Notes under the pieces: model-generated
What the model saw: only the letters and a program-made list of their open reading frames with translations
Databases searched by the model: none
Told to the model about the DNA's origin: nothing
Assembly (NCBI RefSeq): GCF_034087045.1
Contig: NZ_CP139247.1
Span: forward strand, 1,736,001-1,800,000
Length of the DNA: 64,000 nucleotides
Direction of reading: 5' to 3'
Origin: Chitinophaga sancti
GTDB taxonomy: Bacteria > Bacteroidota > Bacteroidia > Chitinophagales > Chitinophagaceae
Program-made: the position numbers and the translations under genes
Shown: positions 8,811 through 18,870 of the stretch, in pieces
Position numbering within the stretch: position 1 is the first letter of the stretch
How the letters are laid out: each line of letters begins with the position of its first letter

Positions 8811-9692
8811 ATGAGTGTTTTAGTTAATAAGAACAGCAAAGTGATTGTACAGGGTTTCACCGGTACAGAAGGCACATTCCATGCCACACAGATGATAGAG
8901 TATGGCACGCAGGTAGTAGGCGGCGTTACGCCGGGGAAAGGCGGCACCAAGCACCTGGATCGTCCGGTTTTTAATACGGTAGATGATGCCGTAAAAGCAA
9001 CCGGCGCCAATGTATCCATCATTTTTGTACCACCAGGATTTGCTGCAGATGCGATCATGGAAGCTGCTGAAGCAGGTATAGAACTGATAGTTTGTATTAC
9101 AGAAGGTATTCCCGTACAGGATATGGTTCGTGCAAAGAACTTCCTGGTAGGTCGTTCTTCCCGCCTGATCGGTCCTAACTGTCCTGGTGTAATCACTGCT
9201 GAAGAAGCTAAAGTAGGCATCATGCCAGGTTTTATCTTCAAGAAAGGTAACATTGGTATCGTATCCAAATCCGGTACGCTGACATACGAAGCGGCTGATC
9301 AGGTAGTAAAAGCTGGTCTGGGCGTATCTACAGCTATCGGTATCGGTGGCGACCCAATCATTGGTACCCCTACCAAAGATGCGGTTGAACTGCTGATGAA
9401 CGATCCTGAAACCGTAGGTATCATCATGATTGGTGAAATCGGTGGTAGCATGGAAGCTGACGCTGCAAAATGGATTAAAGAAAACGGTACTAAACCAGTA
9501 GTTGGTTTCATCGCTGGCCAGACAGCGCCTCCGGGCCGTCGTATGGGTCACGCTGGTGCAATCATCGGTGGTGCTGACGATACTGCTGCTGCTAAGATGA
9601 AGATCATGGCAGAGTGTGGTGTGCACGTAGTAGAAAGCCCTGCAAACATTGGTAAAACAATGGCAGAAGTGCTGAAAGCTGTAAAAGCTTAA
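8811..9692 (+). CDS. sucD: Succinyl-CoA synthetase alpha subunit
   Basis: Alpha subunit of the citric-acid-cycle ligase interconverting succinyl-CoA and succinate with formation of nucleoside triphosphate. The 293 residues include the CoA-binding Rossmann part ([14 protein letters not shown]), IGPNCPG, and the phosphorylated histidine in GHAGAIIGG, which by my count is His247 and agrees with His246 of the E. coli protein. An upstream in-frame TTG at 8775 lies inside the -7 box, so the ATG at 8811 is the start. The beta subunit gene sucC is not next to it. A terminator follows. Confidence 0.97.
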   Translation: MSVLVNKNSKVIVQGFTGTEGTFHATQMIEYGTQVVGGVTPGKGGTKHLDRPVFNTVDDAVKATGANVSIIFVPPGFAADAIMEAAEAGIELIVCITEGIPVQDMVRAKNFLVGRSSRLIGPNCPGVITAEEAKVGIMPGFIFKKGNIGIVSKSGTLTYEAADQVVKAGLGVSTAIGIGGDPIIGTPTKDAVELLMNDPETVGIIMIGEIGGSMEADAAKWIKENGTKPVVGFIAGQTAPPGRRMGHAGAIIGGADDTAAAKMKIMAECGVHVVESPANIGKTMAEVLKAVKA

Positions 9693-9716
9693 TAATTAAC
9701 TAACTGTATAATAATT

Positions 9717-9757
9717 ATCCTCCTGTCGGGCTGTGGCCAGCAGGAGGATTTTTTTTT
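9717..9757 (+). terminator. Terminator after sucD
   Basis: A 9-bp stem (ATCCTCCTG with its complement) around a 15-nt internal part is followed by T8. Confidence 0.88.
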
Positions 9758-9888
9758 GGCCCGAAGCCCGTGGCTCTTGCCAGCATAAGACCTATATTTT
9801 TATAATTACCTTTATGGAATAGGACCCCTCACCTGCATCCTATCTGTGACGGAAATACACCAGTTATTCATATAAATGCTATCCACAT

Positions 9889-12800
9889 ATGCGCCTGATC
9901 GTAGCTTTATTCATTCTATTTTTCATTAGTACAAATAGTACCATGGCTCAGTTTAACTATGACATCCACTGGAAAAAAGTCCAGGAGTTAGATGACAAGG
10001 GCCTCCCCAAATCAGCCCTGGAAGAAGTCAATGTAATCTATAAGAATGCACTGCAACAAAAACATGAAGGTCAGCTGCTAAAAACCCTGATCTTCCGCAT
10101 TAAGTATGTAAACGTAAAGAACGAAAACCCTGCTACCGACGATAACTTCAAGGTAGTAGATGAACAAAACGTCGTTTTTACCCCAGCTATCCGCGCCATC
10201 CTGCAAAGTATGCGGGCGGAACTGCTCCACAATTACCTGGAGAATAACAGGAGTAAACTCTATAGCCGTACTGCTATAGAAAGCGACACTTCTACTGATA
10301 TCAGTACCTGGACCTCAGACCGGCTTAATAAAGAGATTGCAGCAGCTTACCTCTCTTCCCTGAAAGATGTGGAACTGCTCAAAAAAGTGAATGTTAAAGA
10401 TTTTGCAGTCATCATCGAAAAGGGCCAGAACAGCGAAAATCTTCGCCCTACATTATATGATCTGCTTGCACACCGCGCATTAGATTATTTCAAGTCAGGA
10501 GAGTACAATTTCAGACAGGCTGCCAAACAGTTCGAACTGCTGGACCCCGCTGCTTTTGCACCTGCTGCTACTTTTGCTGCACACACATTTACATCAGCTG
10601 ATACTACTTCTTATCAGTATAAAGCCCTTTTACTGCTGCAGGACCTGATCCGCTTTCATGCAAATGACAAAGCTGCCCTGCTGGATGTAGACCTCGAACG
10701 TATCGCCTATATGAAGGATGTAGCTGTGATGCCCGACAAAGAGGAGCTGTATGTAAAGCAGATCAAAGCAATGCAGCAAACCTATGCTGGTGAAAAAGGT
10801 GTGACTCAGGTGATGTACCTGGTAGCACTTTACTACCAGGGGGTAGGAAACGGCAAAGAGAATGTTGGCGAACTGACACCTTCTGCCGCTATGAAACAAG
10901 CTGTGGCTTTGTGTGAGCAGGCCATCAAACAAGTGCCTGTTTCCGTTGGTGCAAACAATTGCAGGGGACTGCTGCAAAGCATACAGGAAAAATCTATCGA
11001 AGTCACTACTGAACAGGTGAACCTGCCAGATGAACCTTTCCGCGCACTGATCGGCTATAAAAACGTGAATAAACTGTACTTCAGACTGGTGAAAATTGAT
11101 GAGAGCTTCCGCACTAAATTAAAGGCACAGCTGGAATCAAATGAGGCATATGAAGAGCGTAATAAAAAGTACTGGAACCAGATCCTGGGTAAGAAAGCTG
11201 ACCGTACATGGGACATTGCCTTGCCAGGTACAGAGGATTACAGGCAACATACTGTTGAAGCAAAAATAGAGGCGTTGCCGTTAGGTCTGTATATGTTGGT
11301 CGGTAGTATGAACAGTACCTTTTCAAAAGAACAGAACCTTCTCGCGCTACAGTTCATACACGTTTCCAACTTAAGCTACATCGCCCGCTCTTCTTATGAT
11401 GCTGGTGACGGAAAGGAATTGTTTGTATTGCACAGGAAAACGGGGGCACCATTACAGGGTGTGAAATTCAATGTGCATGAACAGCAGAACAATGGCAAAC
11501 TGAAGATGACGCAATCAGCCATTTCAGCAAACGATGGTTCCGTAGCCCTGAAGGCTGAAAAGCAATACAGTACTAACAGGTATGAGCTGATACTGAATGC
11601 CGATACACTGGCTCCGGATGATTACAATTACTTATACAGATACGACTATTCTAATAACAACACAAATACTCCTGATCACCAGACATTCCTCTTCACAGAC
11701 AGGGGTATTTACCGTCCGGGTCAGCTGGTATACTTCAAAGGGATTGTAGTCAGCCACAAGGCGGGCGTAGATACCGACAGAAAGGTATTGGGCAATTATA
11801 AAGTAACTGTACGCCTGGTAGACCGCAATAGTCAGAAGGTCGATTCAATGGAATTAACGACCAATGAATATGGTGCTTATGCCGGTAAATTCAGACTACC
11901 GGAAAACCAGCTGAACGGTGTATTCCGTATCGATGAAAATAACAATGGTGGCAGTGTTTCATTCAGCGTGGAAGAATACAAACGTCCTAAATTCTATGTA
12001 GAATTTGATACGTTGCGTGGTACTTATCGCCTGAATGATACGATTACTGTAAAAGGTAATGCACTGGCTTATGCTGGTAATAATATCGATGGTGCGAAGG
12101 TGACTTACCGTGTGATGAGACAAGCCCGTTTCCCTTACTGGTGGATGTCAAGGAAAGCGCCTGCTTATAGCCCTGCACGTCAGATCGCAACAGGTACTAC
12201 AGAAACAGCAGCAGACGGTAGCTTTAAAGTAAGTTTCCCTGCATTGCCTGACCTGAGCATTGCTGCTTCGCAGAAACCAGTCTTTACTTATTCTATCGAA
12301 GCGGATATCACCGATGTGAATGGCGAAACCCGTACCGGTAATCAAAGTGTGAGTGTAGGCTACCAGGCTATGGAAATCAGCATTGGGCTGACAGACCGTG
12401 TATTGCCACAGGACCTGCAAAAGGTAAATATTGTGACTGAGAACCTGAATGGTGTATTTGAACCTGCTGATGTAGCGATTACCCTGAAACCATTACAACA
12501 CCCGGGTCGCTTACTGCGTAGTCGTTATTGGGAGAAACCTGATCAATTCATTCTGTCCCGTGAAGAATATGAAAAGGCATTCCCGCATGATATCTACAAT
12601 GAAGAAGATGAGCAGGATACCTGGAAAAGAGGTAATACTGTTTTCAGTAAACAACTCAAAACAGAAGCAAATACCAATGTGCAACTCGATGCTAAATCAT
12701 TGGCGCCGGGCTGGTATGAACTGGAAGTAAGCACGACTGATAAATTCGGTGAGAAGGTGATTCAGAAGAAAACCTTTGAACTGGTGGATGCAAAAGCAAC

Positions 12801-15800
12801 CCGCTTATCGTATCCTGTTTATAGCTGGTCTTATACAGACAATAAAACAGTGAAACCGGGAGAGACAGCGCATTTCCTGCTAGGTTCTTCTGCTACAGAT
12901 CTGCATATAATTGAAACGATCAGTACCAACCTTCAGTCTTCTTTAAGTAGTGATTTCTCTTTCAATAATAGTGTTATTAACAGAAAGTATGATGTGAAAG
13001 AAGCGGACAGGGGGAATGTGAATGTGCAGTATGCATTTGTAAAAGATAATCGTGTTTTTACTGAAGAAAGAACCATCGTTGTTCCATGGAGTAATAAGGA
13101 ACTGGATGTAACTATTCAGTCACATCGTGATAAGATCTTACCTGGTGCAAAAGAAGAATGGCGCATACAGATCAAAGGTGAAAAACGTGATAAGATAGGT
13201 GCGGAGTTGCTGGCTGCCATGTACGATGCATCGCTGGATGCATTCAGGGCAAACCAGTGGAGACTGCCTGATTTATATCCAAGTGCATCAAGACCTGCAA
13301 ACTGGGATGGTCATACAAACTTTAAGCAGGTAAATGCAGAGACTTACAACTTCGTTGAGAATGATACGCATTATGATGATGTGAATGTTTCTTATGATGA
13401 TCTGAATTGGTTTAGTGCACAGCAGTTTGGTGTAACTGTGATTGATTTTGGAGAGGGGCGTGGTGTGCAGGTAGTGAAATTGACGGGTTATGGACAGTCT
13501 TACAATTATAGGTTTATGCTGTACAGGGACTCAGCGCCCGGAGGTAAGGCAAGGGAAATGAAAAAAGGAGTGGCTGCGCCAGCGCCATCAGTAGCACTTG
13601 CAGCACCAATGATGGAAGCAGACAAGGTGTCGGACAGTAACGGGTTCTTTGCCTTACAAGGAAGAGTTGCTGGTCTTATGGTAAACCAAAATGCAGCAAC
13701 TGCTGAACCAGCGCAAAGCGTTGAGAAAGTCGCCCCCCGCACCAACTTCAACGAAACCGCTTTCTTCTTCCCTGACCTTCGCACTGATGAAAATGGCAAC
13801 ATCACCTTCAGCTTTACCGTGCCGGAAGCCCTTACCCGCTGGCGCTTCATGAGCCTTGCTCATACAAAAGACGCTGCATTTGGTTATGCTGAAAGCAGTG
13901 TAATCACACAGAAACCATTGATGGTACAGCCCAATGCCCCCCGGTTTATGAGAGAAGGCGATAAGATCATCTTCTCTGCTAAGATCAGCAACCTTGCTGA
14001 TAGTGCATTGACTGGCGAAGCACGTCTTGAACTGCTGGATGCAACTACCATGAAACCTGTAGACGGCTGGTTCCAGAATGTTTATCCTGCACAGCACTTC
14101 ACTGTATCAAAAGGACAAAGCACCGCTGTTACCTTCCCATTACAGATACCATATAAATTTGGTAGCTCCCTGTTGTATCGCGTAGTGGCAACTGCCGGCA
14201 AATTCAGCGATGGCGAAGAAAACGCCGTACCTGTATTGACCAACGCTATGCTGGTGACAGAAACACTGCCACTGACGATGCGAGGTGATGGAAAGAAAGA
14301 ATTTACTTTCGAAAAATTACTGAAGAGCGATGCTTCAGAAACTTTACAGCAGCATGCTCTGACAGTTGAATACACCGGTAATCCTACCTGGTACGCAGTA
14401 CAGGCATTGCCTTACCTGATGGAGTTTCCATACGAATGTTCCGAACAGGTATTCAACCGTTATTATGCAAATACATTGGCTACCTACATCGTGAATAAAC
14501 TGCCCGGTGTAAAAAGCATGTTCGAAAAATGGAAGACAACTGATACCGCTGCACTGCAAAGCAACCTGCAAAAGAATGAAGAACTGAAGAGTGTATTACT
14601 ACAGGAAACACCGTGGGTGCTGGCTGCTAAAAATGAAGCAGAACAAAAACGCAATATTGCCCTGCTCTTCGATCTGAACAAGATGAGTGCTGAACAACAG
14701 AAGGCATTGGAGCAACTGCGTCAGAAACAGCTGCCAAATGGTGCTTTCCCATGGTTCAATGGTATGTGGGAAGATCAGTTTGTAACACAGTATATTCTGG
14801 CTGGTGTAGGTCGCTTACAACAGGTAGGTGCTGTGAATAGCCCGGATGCGGATGCGATTGTGACCAAAGGCTTAGCATATGTAGACAAGAAGATGGACGA
14901 CTGGTACCATGAGCTGAAACGTAACAAAGCTGATCTGAACAAACAACATATTGGTTACATCGAATCGCACTACCTGTATATGCGTAGTCTGCTGAACAAA
15001 CCAGTAGAAGATAAGTACAAAGAATCCTACCAGTTCTACCTGGCACAGGCTAAGAAATTCTGGTTGCAACAGAGCACTTATACGCAGGCAATGCTGGCGA
15101 TTGTATTAAATGATAAGGGCATTATCCAATCATTGAAAGAAAACGCCACCAACAATGCAGAGATGGGCATGTACTGGAAGAGTGTAACTGCTGGCTACTG
15201 GTGGTACCAGGCGCCGATTGAAACACAGGCCATGCTCATAGAAGCATTCCAGCGTGTAAGTCATGATTCTGGAGCCGTAGGCGATATGAAAACATGGTTG
15301 CTGAAGAACAAGCAGACCAATAACTGGCATACCACCAAAGCAACTGCCGACGCGTGTTATGCAATGCTCTTAGGTGGGGGCAACTGGTTGACTGCAAATC
15401 CTGAAATCACCATCCAGCTGGGCAAAACAACTGTGAAGGAAGAAAAGAAAGAAGCAGGTACCGGTTATTTCAAAAAACAATTCAACAATGAAGAAGTAAA
15501 ACCTGCGATGGGTAAAATTGAAGTAAAAGTAGATGGCAGTAATGGTCAGCCTTCATGGGGCGCTGTGTACTGGCAATACTTTGAGCAGCTGGACAAAATC
15601 ACCTCTGCTGCTACACCAATGACCCTGCAGAAACAGCTCTTCATCGAGAAGACAAATGACAATGGTCCTGTGCTGACAGCTATCGAAGATGGGAATCAAC
15701 TGAAAGTAGGCGATAAGGTAAAAGCACGTATCGTGATGAAGGTAGACCGTGACATGGAATATGTACACCTGAAAGATATGCGTGCCGCATGTTTTGAACC

Positions 15801-16038
15801 TACGAATGTGATTAGTCAGAGTGGGTGGCAGAATGGAGTAAGTTATTACCAGAGCACGAAAGATGCGTCTACTAATTTCTTCTTCAGCCGTTTACCAAAA
15901 GGTACTTATGTGTTTGAATACAGCATGTTCGTAACACACAATGGAGACTTCAGTAACGGTATCAGTACTGTACAGTGTATGTATGCGCCTGAATTCAGTG
16001 CACATAGTGAAGGAATCCGGGTGAAAGTAATAGAGTAA
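9889..16038 (+). CDS. Giant alpha-2-macroglobulin-like secreted protein
   Basis: Bacterial alpha-2-macroglobulins are thought to trap foreign proteases in the periplasm (family knowledge; not shown for this branch). The 2049 residues begin with a signal peptide ending STMAQ. The N-terminal 400 residues are helical and lack clear family marks. They are followed by beta-rich macroglobulin domains, including an MG2-type segment (LFTDRGIYRPGQLVYFKG), then the conserved ETAFFFPDLRTDENGNITFSF and PEALTRWRFM core, and a helical thioester domain with PYECSEQ. In that motif Cys1517 and Gln1520 have the C-x-E-Q spacing needed for a thioester. Near residue 1255 a stretch LQGRVAGLMV resembles a TonB-plug motif. 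Monocistronic, with a terminator after it. Confidence 0.93.
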   Translation: MRLIVALFILFFISTNSTMAQFNYDIHWKKVQELDDKGLPKSALEEVNVIYKNALQQKHEGQLLKTLIFRIKYVNVKNENPATDDNFKVVDEQNVVFTPAIRAILQSMRAELLHNYLENNRSKLYSRTAIESDTSTDISTWTSDRLNKEIAAAYLSSLKDVELLKKVNVKDFAVIIEKGQNSENLRPTLYDLLAHRALDYFKSGEYNFRQAAKQFELLDPAAFAPAATFAAHTFTSADTTSYQYKALLLLQDLIRFHANDKAALLDVDLERIAYMKDVAVMPDKEELYVKQIKAMQQTYAGEKGVTQVMYLVALYYQGVGNGKENVGELTPSAAMKQAVALCEQAIKQVPVSVGANNCRGLLQSIQEKSIEVTTEQVNLPDEPFRALIGYKNVNKLYFRLVKIDESFRTKLKAQLESNEAYEERNKKYWNQILGKKADRTWDIALPGTEDYRQHTVEAKIEALPLGLYMLVGSMNSTFSKEQNLLALQFIHVSNLSYIARSSYDAGDGKELFVLHRKTGAPLQGVKFNVHEQQNNGKLKMTQSAISANDGSVALKAEKQYSTNRYELILNADTLAPDDYNYLYRYDYSNNNTNTPDHQTFLFTDRGIYRPGQLVYFKGIVVSHKAGVDTDRKVLGNYKVTVRLVDRNSQKVDSMELTTNEYGAYAGKFRLPENQLNGVFRIDENNNGGSVSFSVEEYKRPKFYVEFDTLRGTYRLNDTITVKGNALAYAGNNIDGAKVTYRVMRQARFPYWWMSRKAPAYSPARQIATGTTETAADGSFKVSFPALPDLSIAASQKPVFTYSIEADITDVNGETRTGNQSVSVGYQAMEISIGLTDRVLPQDLQKVNIVTENLNGVFEPADVAITLKPLQHPGRLLRSRYWEKPDQFILSREEYEKAFPHDIYNEEDEQDTWKRGNTVFSKQLKTEANTNVQLDAKSLAPGWYELEVSTTDKFGEKVIQKKTFELVDAKATRLSYPVYSWSYTDNKTVKPGETAHFLLGSSATDLHIIETISTNLQSSLSSDFSFNNSVINRKYDVKEADRGNVNVQYAFVKDNRVFTEERTIVVPWSNKELDVTIQSHRDKILPGAKEEWRIQIKGEKRDKIGAELLAAMYDASLDAFRANQWRLPDLYPSASRPANWDGHTNFKQVNAETYNFVENDTHYDDVNVSYDDLNWFSAQQFGVTVIDFGEGRGVQVVKLTGYGQSYNYRFMLYRDSAPGGKAREMKKGVAAPAPSVALAAPMMEADKVSDSNGFFALQGRVAGLMVNQNAATAEPAQSVEKVAPRTNFNETAFFFPDLRTDENGNITFSFTVPEALTRWRFMSLAHTKDAAFGYAESSVITQKPLMVQPNAPRFMREGDKIIFSAKISNLADSALTGEARLELLDATTMKPVDGWFQNVYPAQHFTVSKGQSTAVTFPLQIPYKFGSSLLYRVVATAGKFSDGEENAVPVLTNAMLVTETLPLTMRGDGKKEFTFEKLLKSDASETLQQHALTVEYTGNPTWYAVQALPYLMEFPYECSEQVFNRYYANTLATYIVNKLPGVKSMFEKWKTTDTAALQSNLQKNEELKSVLLQETPWVLAAKNEAEQKRNIALLFDLNKMSAEQQKALEQLRQKQLPNGAFPWFNGMWEDQFVTQYILAGVGRLQQVGAVNSPDADAIVTKGLAYVDKKMDDWYHELKRNKADLNKQHIGYIESHYLYMRSLLNKPVEDKYKESYQFYLAQAKKFWLQQSTYTQAMLAIVLNDKGIIQSLKENATNNAEMGMYWKSVTAGYWWYQAPIETQAMLIEAFQRVSHDSGAVGDMKTWLLKNKQTNNWHTTKATADACYAMLLGGGNWLTANPEITIQLGKTTVKEEKKEAGTGYFKKQFNNEEVKPAMGKIEVKVDGSNGQPSWGAVYWQYFEQLDKITSAATPMTLQKQLFIEKTNDNGPVLTAIEDGNQLKVGDKVKARIVMKVDRDMEYVHLKDMRAACFEPTNVISQSGWQNGVSYYQSTKDASTNFFFSRLPKGTYVFEYSMFVTHNGDFSNGISTVQCMYAPEFSAHSEGIRVKVIE

Positions 16039-16061
16039 AAAGAATGCAACCTTTTTGCCAG

Positions 16062-16093
16062 ACGGCTGTCTTTATATTAAGACAGCCGTTTTT
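16062..16093 (+). terminator. Terminator after the alpha-2-macroglobulin gene
   Basis: A perfect 11-bp stem (ACGGCTGTCTT with its complement) with a 6-nt loop is followed by T5. Confidence 0.9.
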
Positions 16094-16215
16094 CGTTAGT
16101 GAACATCCCATGTACAAAATCGGGACAATATTGAATTTCCAGAATTGTCTAAACTATTGAAAATCAATTTTATCACAAAGTGGTATTTTTTAGTCCACAC
16201 CAAGATTTCCGGGTC

Positions 16216-17568
16216 ATGAAGCAAACCATCAGTATTCTCCTTGTCATGTTTCTGGCGGCCAATGTCACCGCACAACAAATGAAGATCATCAGTGATTCCC
16301 TTTACTCTGACAACCTGAAAGAGATGCGTCAGATTGAAGTAGAACTACCGGATGATTATGATCCCGCTTCAGGAAAAAAGTATGAAGTGATCTATGTGAC
16401 GGATGGCGAATGGAACAATGACATCGTTGCACACATGCAGCGTTTTGTACAAATTCAATTTGTACCTCCCTGTATCGTAGTCAGTATGAAAAACATGGGA
16501 GTGCGTGACCGGGATTTTACACCCAGCCGTTTGCAAGGCAATTCCCGCTCAGGCGGAGCCGATAAATTCCTCGCCTTTATGAAGACTGAACTGATGCCCT
16601 ACATTGAAAAAAAATACCCTGCCCGTGCGGACAACAGGGTATATGTAGGCTCATCGCTGGCTGGCTTATTTGGGATCTACGCTTTTCTGCATGCCCCGAT
16701 GTTGTTTGAGTCTTACCTTATTTCAGACCCTGCGATGTGGTGGGACAATGGTTTGCTGCTTAAAGAAACAGGGGAGAAACTGGCGGGTATGAGCCAGGTA
16801 CATGCATCGCTATACATTACCGGCAGGGAAGGAGCAGCGATGCGTGATATGGGGGTATCTCAGCTGGATTCTATTTTCAGGGGAAAAGCACCGGCTTCAT
16901 TACACTGGAAAGTAACACCCTATGCAGGAGAGACGCATAATAGTATGATCTTTAAAACCGTGTTCGATGGACTGAAATTTACGTGGGCAGGGTATACTAC
17001 AGATCAACCAAGATACCATCCCATGACGGGTATTGTGCTGAAAGATAAATCATTCCCGCTCTACATCTGGCCGGACGAAAGGTCTGACTGGCATTATACC
17101 ACAGATGGTACGGTGCCTACAGCAGCATCACCACGCATTACCGGTAAACTGGATCTGACGATACCTGTACAATTTACCATCAAGTCTATATGTGTGAGAG
17201 ATGAATATAGTGATACGATACGTGGTAGTTTTAAAGTAGGAACGACATTGAAATCTGAACCATTGCCAAAGCAGTTGAAATCCGGTGGCCTGGATACTTT
17301 GCCGGGATTATTAAAAGGCGGGATCAGGATTGATACAGATGGTTATTATGTATTTTTTATCGATACAGAAGACAGTGTGAAAATATCTCTGGGCAATGCA
17401 ATGAGTAATGTAACTTTTGATAAGCAAAGTTTTATCGTGCCCTTACAAAAGGGATATTATCCGTTGAAAATTTCTTACAAAGGTGCAGCACCCCGTATAG
17501 AATGGATCACGCCTGCAAGCCCTGATTCAGGCCCACTGCCAGCTGCCGTACTGTACCCTCATCATTGA
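16216..17568 (+). CDS. Secreted esterase with C-terminal beta domains
   Basis: Putative serine esterase of the esterase-D/enterochelin-esterase type. After a signal peptide (MKQTISILLVMFLAANVTAQ) comes an alpha/beta-hydrolase domain with the nucleophile elbow GSSLAG and a C-terminal His in ETHNSM that would complete the triad. The downstream segment HYTTDGTVPTAASPRI resembles the chitobiase-type beta domain often attached to secreted glycosidases. The last 100 residues (GGIRIDTDGYYVFFIDT) resemble a PA14-like carbohydrate-binding fold. The substrate is unknown; polysaccharide acyl or feruloyl esters are plausible. The ATG at 16216 is preferred over an in-frame start at 16180 because it begins the signal peptide. 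Confidence 0.82.
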   Translation: MKQTISILLVMFLAANVTAQQMKIISDSLYSDNLKEMRQIEVELPDDYDPASGKKYEVIYVTDGEWNNDIVAHMQRFVQIQFVPPCIVVSMKNMGVRDRDFTPSRLQGNSRSGGADKFLAFMKTELMPYIEKKYPARADNRVYVGSSLAGLFGIYAFLHAPMLFESYLISDPAMWWDNGLLLKETGEKLAGMSQVHASLYITGREGAAMRDMGVSQLDSIFRGKAPASLHWKVTPYAGETHNSMIFKTVFDGLKFTWAGYTTDQPRYHPMTGIVLKDKSFPLYIWPDERSDWHYTTDGTVPTAASPRITGKLDLTIPVQFTIKSICVRDEYSDTIRGSFKVGTTLKSEPLPKQLKSGGLDTLPGLLKGGIRIDTDGYYVFFIDTEDSVKISLGNAMSNVTFDKQSFIVPLQKGYYPLKISYKGAAPRIEWITPASPDSGPLPAAVLYPHH

Positions 17569-17713
17569 AGTTTTGAGCAAAAAGATTTTTTAAAATTGTT
17601 GGCTATTGCGGTACTGCCGGGCCTTGTCAGGAGTCTGCGTGCAGAATAAGTCATTTCTTCCATTGACCACTATCATTACGAGCTAGCGATTTTCGTATTA
17701 TTTTGCATATCAA

Positions 17714-18775
17714 ATGAATGTAGATTATCTGGTAGTAGGTCAGGGCATCGCAGGTACGATGCTAAGTTACAGCCTGATGCAGGCTGGAGCTTCTGTACTC
17801 GTCATAGACGAATACAAGGAAAACAGTTCTTCCCGTGTGGCGGCAGGTGTGGTAAATCCGGTTTCGGGCAGACGTTTTACAGTGGCGTGGTTGTACGACG
17901 AGATCTACCCGATAGCCCTGCGCACTTACCGTGAAATGGAGGGTTTGCTGGGGTTGCCAGTATATAAAGAACGGGATCTGTGGACAGTATTGCCTACAGA
18001 ACAGCTGAAGACGGCATTCTTTGACAGAACGACAGGTCTGGATTATATGCGACGGCCATCGGACGCTGCTATAGCCCATTATGACCAGTGGTTGGATCAG
18101 CCTTTTGGCGCAGCCATTATAAAGGGGGGTACGGTGCTGCTGCAACAGTTATTGCCCATCTGGAGAGAATACCTGAAGAAACATAATTCCCTGCTGGAAG
18201 AGCGTTTCCTGCCTTCCCGGTTACAGGCAAAGTCAACCAGTGTCACTTATGGCGACATTCACGCCAGGGCAATGATCTTTTGCGACGGGGCCCAGACTAC
18301 CCATAATCCCTGGTTCAGTTCAATCCCTTTTCTCCTGAATAAAGGTGAGGTACTGACAGTGCGGGTACCCGGATTTGAAACAGCAGATATCGTAAAGAGA
18401 AGTATATCAATGGTGCCCATACCTGGTCAAAACGACATCTATTGGGTAGGTGCCACATTTGCCTGGGACTATCCGGATGAAAACCCAACAGCCGAAAAGC
18501 GGGCTTTTCTCGAAAATGGACTCCGACAATTATTAAAAGTTCCCTATGAGGTGCTGGATCACCAGGCGGCAGTAAGGCCAAGCGGCACAGATCGCCGTCC
18601 TATGTTGGGTATGCACCCTGAAATGCCTTCTCTCGGCTTATTCAACGGCCTGGGAACCAAAGGGTCCAGCCTGGCACCAGCCATGGCGGCCCAAATGACG
18701 GCTCATTTGCTACGCAATGCCCCACTGTGGCAGGAAACCGATATAAAACGGTTTTTTAACAGGTATAAAGGTTAG
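17714..18775 (+). CDS. FAD-dependent oxidoreductase (DAO / glycine oxidase-like)
   Basis: Soluble flavoenzyme of 353 residues. The N-terminus has the dinucleotide-binding motif VGQGIAGT (7-14) after a beta strand, with the acidic end of the second strand at VLVIDEY. The segment SRVAAGVVNPVSGRRF and the C-terminal VRPSGTDRRPMLGMHP, NGLGTKGSSLAP fit the D-amino-acid oxidase superfamily (family knowledge). The substrate cannot be read from the sequence. It stands alone on the plus strand, 145 bp after the esterase and 95 bp before aspS. Confidence 0.87.
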   Translation: MNVDYLVVGQGIAGTMLSYSLMQAGASVLVIDEYKENSSSRVAAGVVNPVSGRRFTVAWLYDEIYPIALRTYREMEGLLGLPVYKERDLWTVLPTEQLKTAFFDRTTGLDYMRRPSDAAIAHYDQWLDQPFGAAIIKGGTVLLQQLLPIWREYLKKHNSLLEERFLPSRLQAKSTSVTYGDIHARAMIFCDGAQTTHNPWFSSIPFLLNKGEVLTVRVPGFETADIVKRSISMVPIPGQNDIYWVGATFAWDYPDENPTAEKRAFLENGLRQLLKVPYEVLDHQAAVRPSGTDRRPMLGMHPEMPSLGLFNGLGTKGSSLAPAMAAQMTAHLLRNAPLWQETDIKRFFNRYKG

Positions 18776-18794
18776 AAATGCTGGCGGCAAACGT

Positions 18795-18802
18795 TATCTT
18801 TG
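18795..18802 (+). promoter_or_regulatory. -7 box of the aspS promoter
   Basis: TATCTTTG matches TAnnTTTG, 68 bp before the aspS ATG. No clear -33 element is seen. Confidence 0.5.
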
Positions 18803-18870
18803 CCGACCGTCCCAGCGAACTGCCGGGTCGGTTGAAAAGATATTTAAGAGCAACACATAAGGTATAGTAT

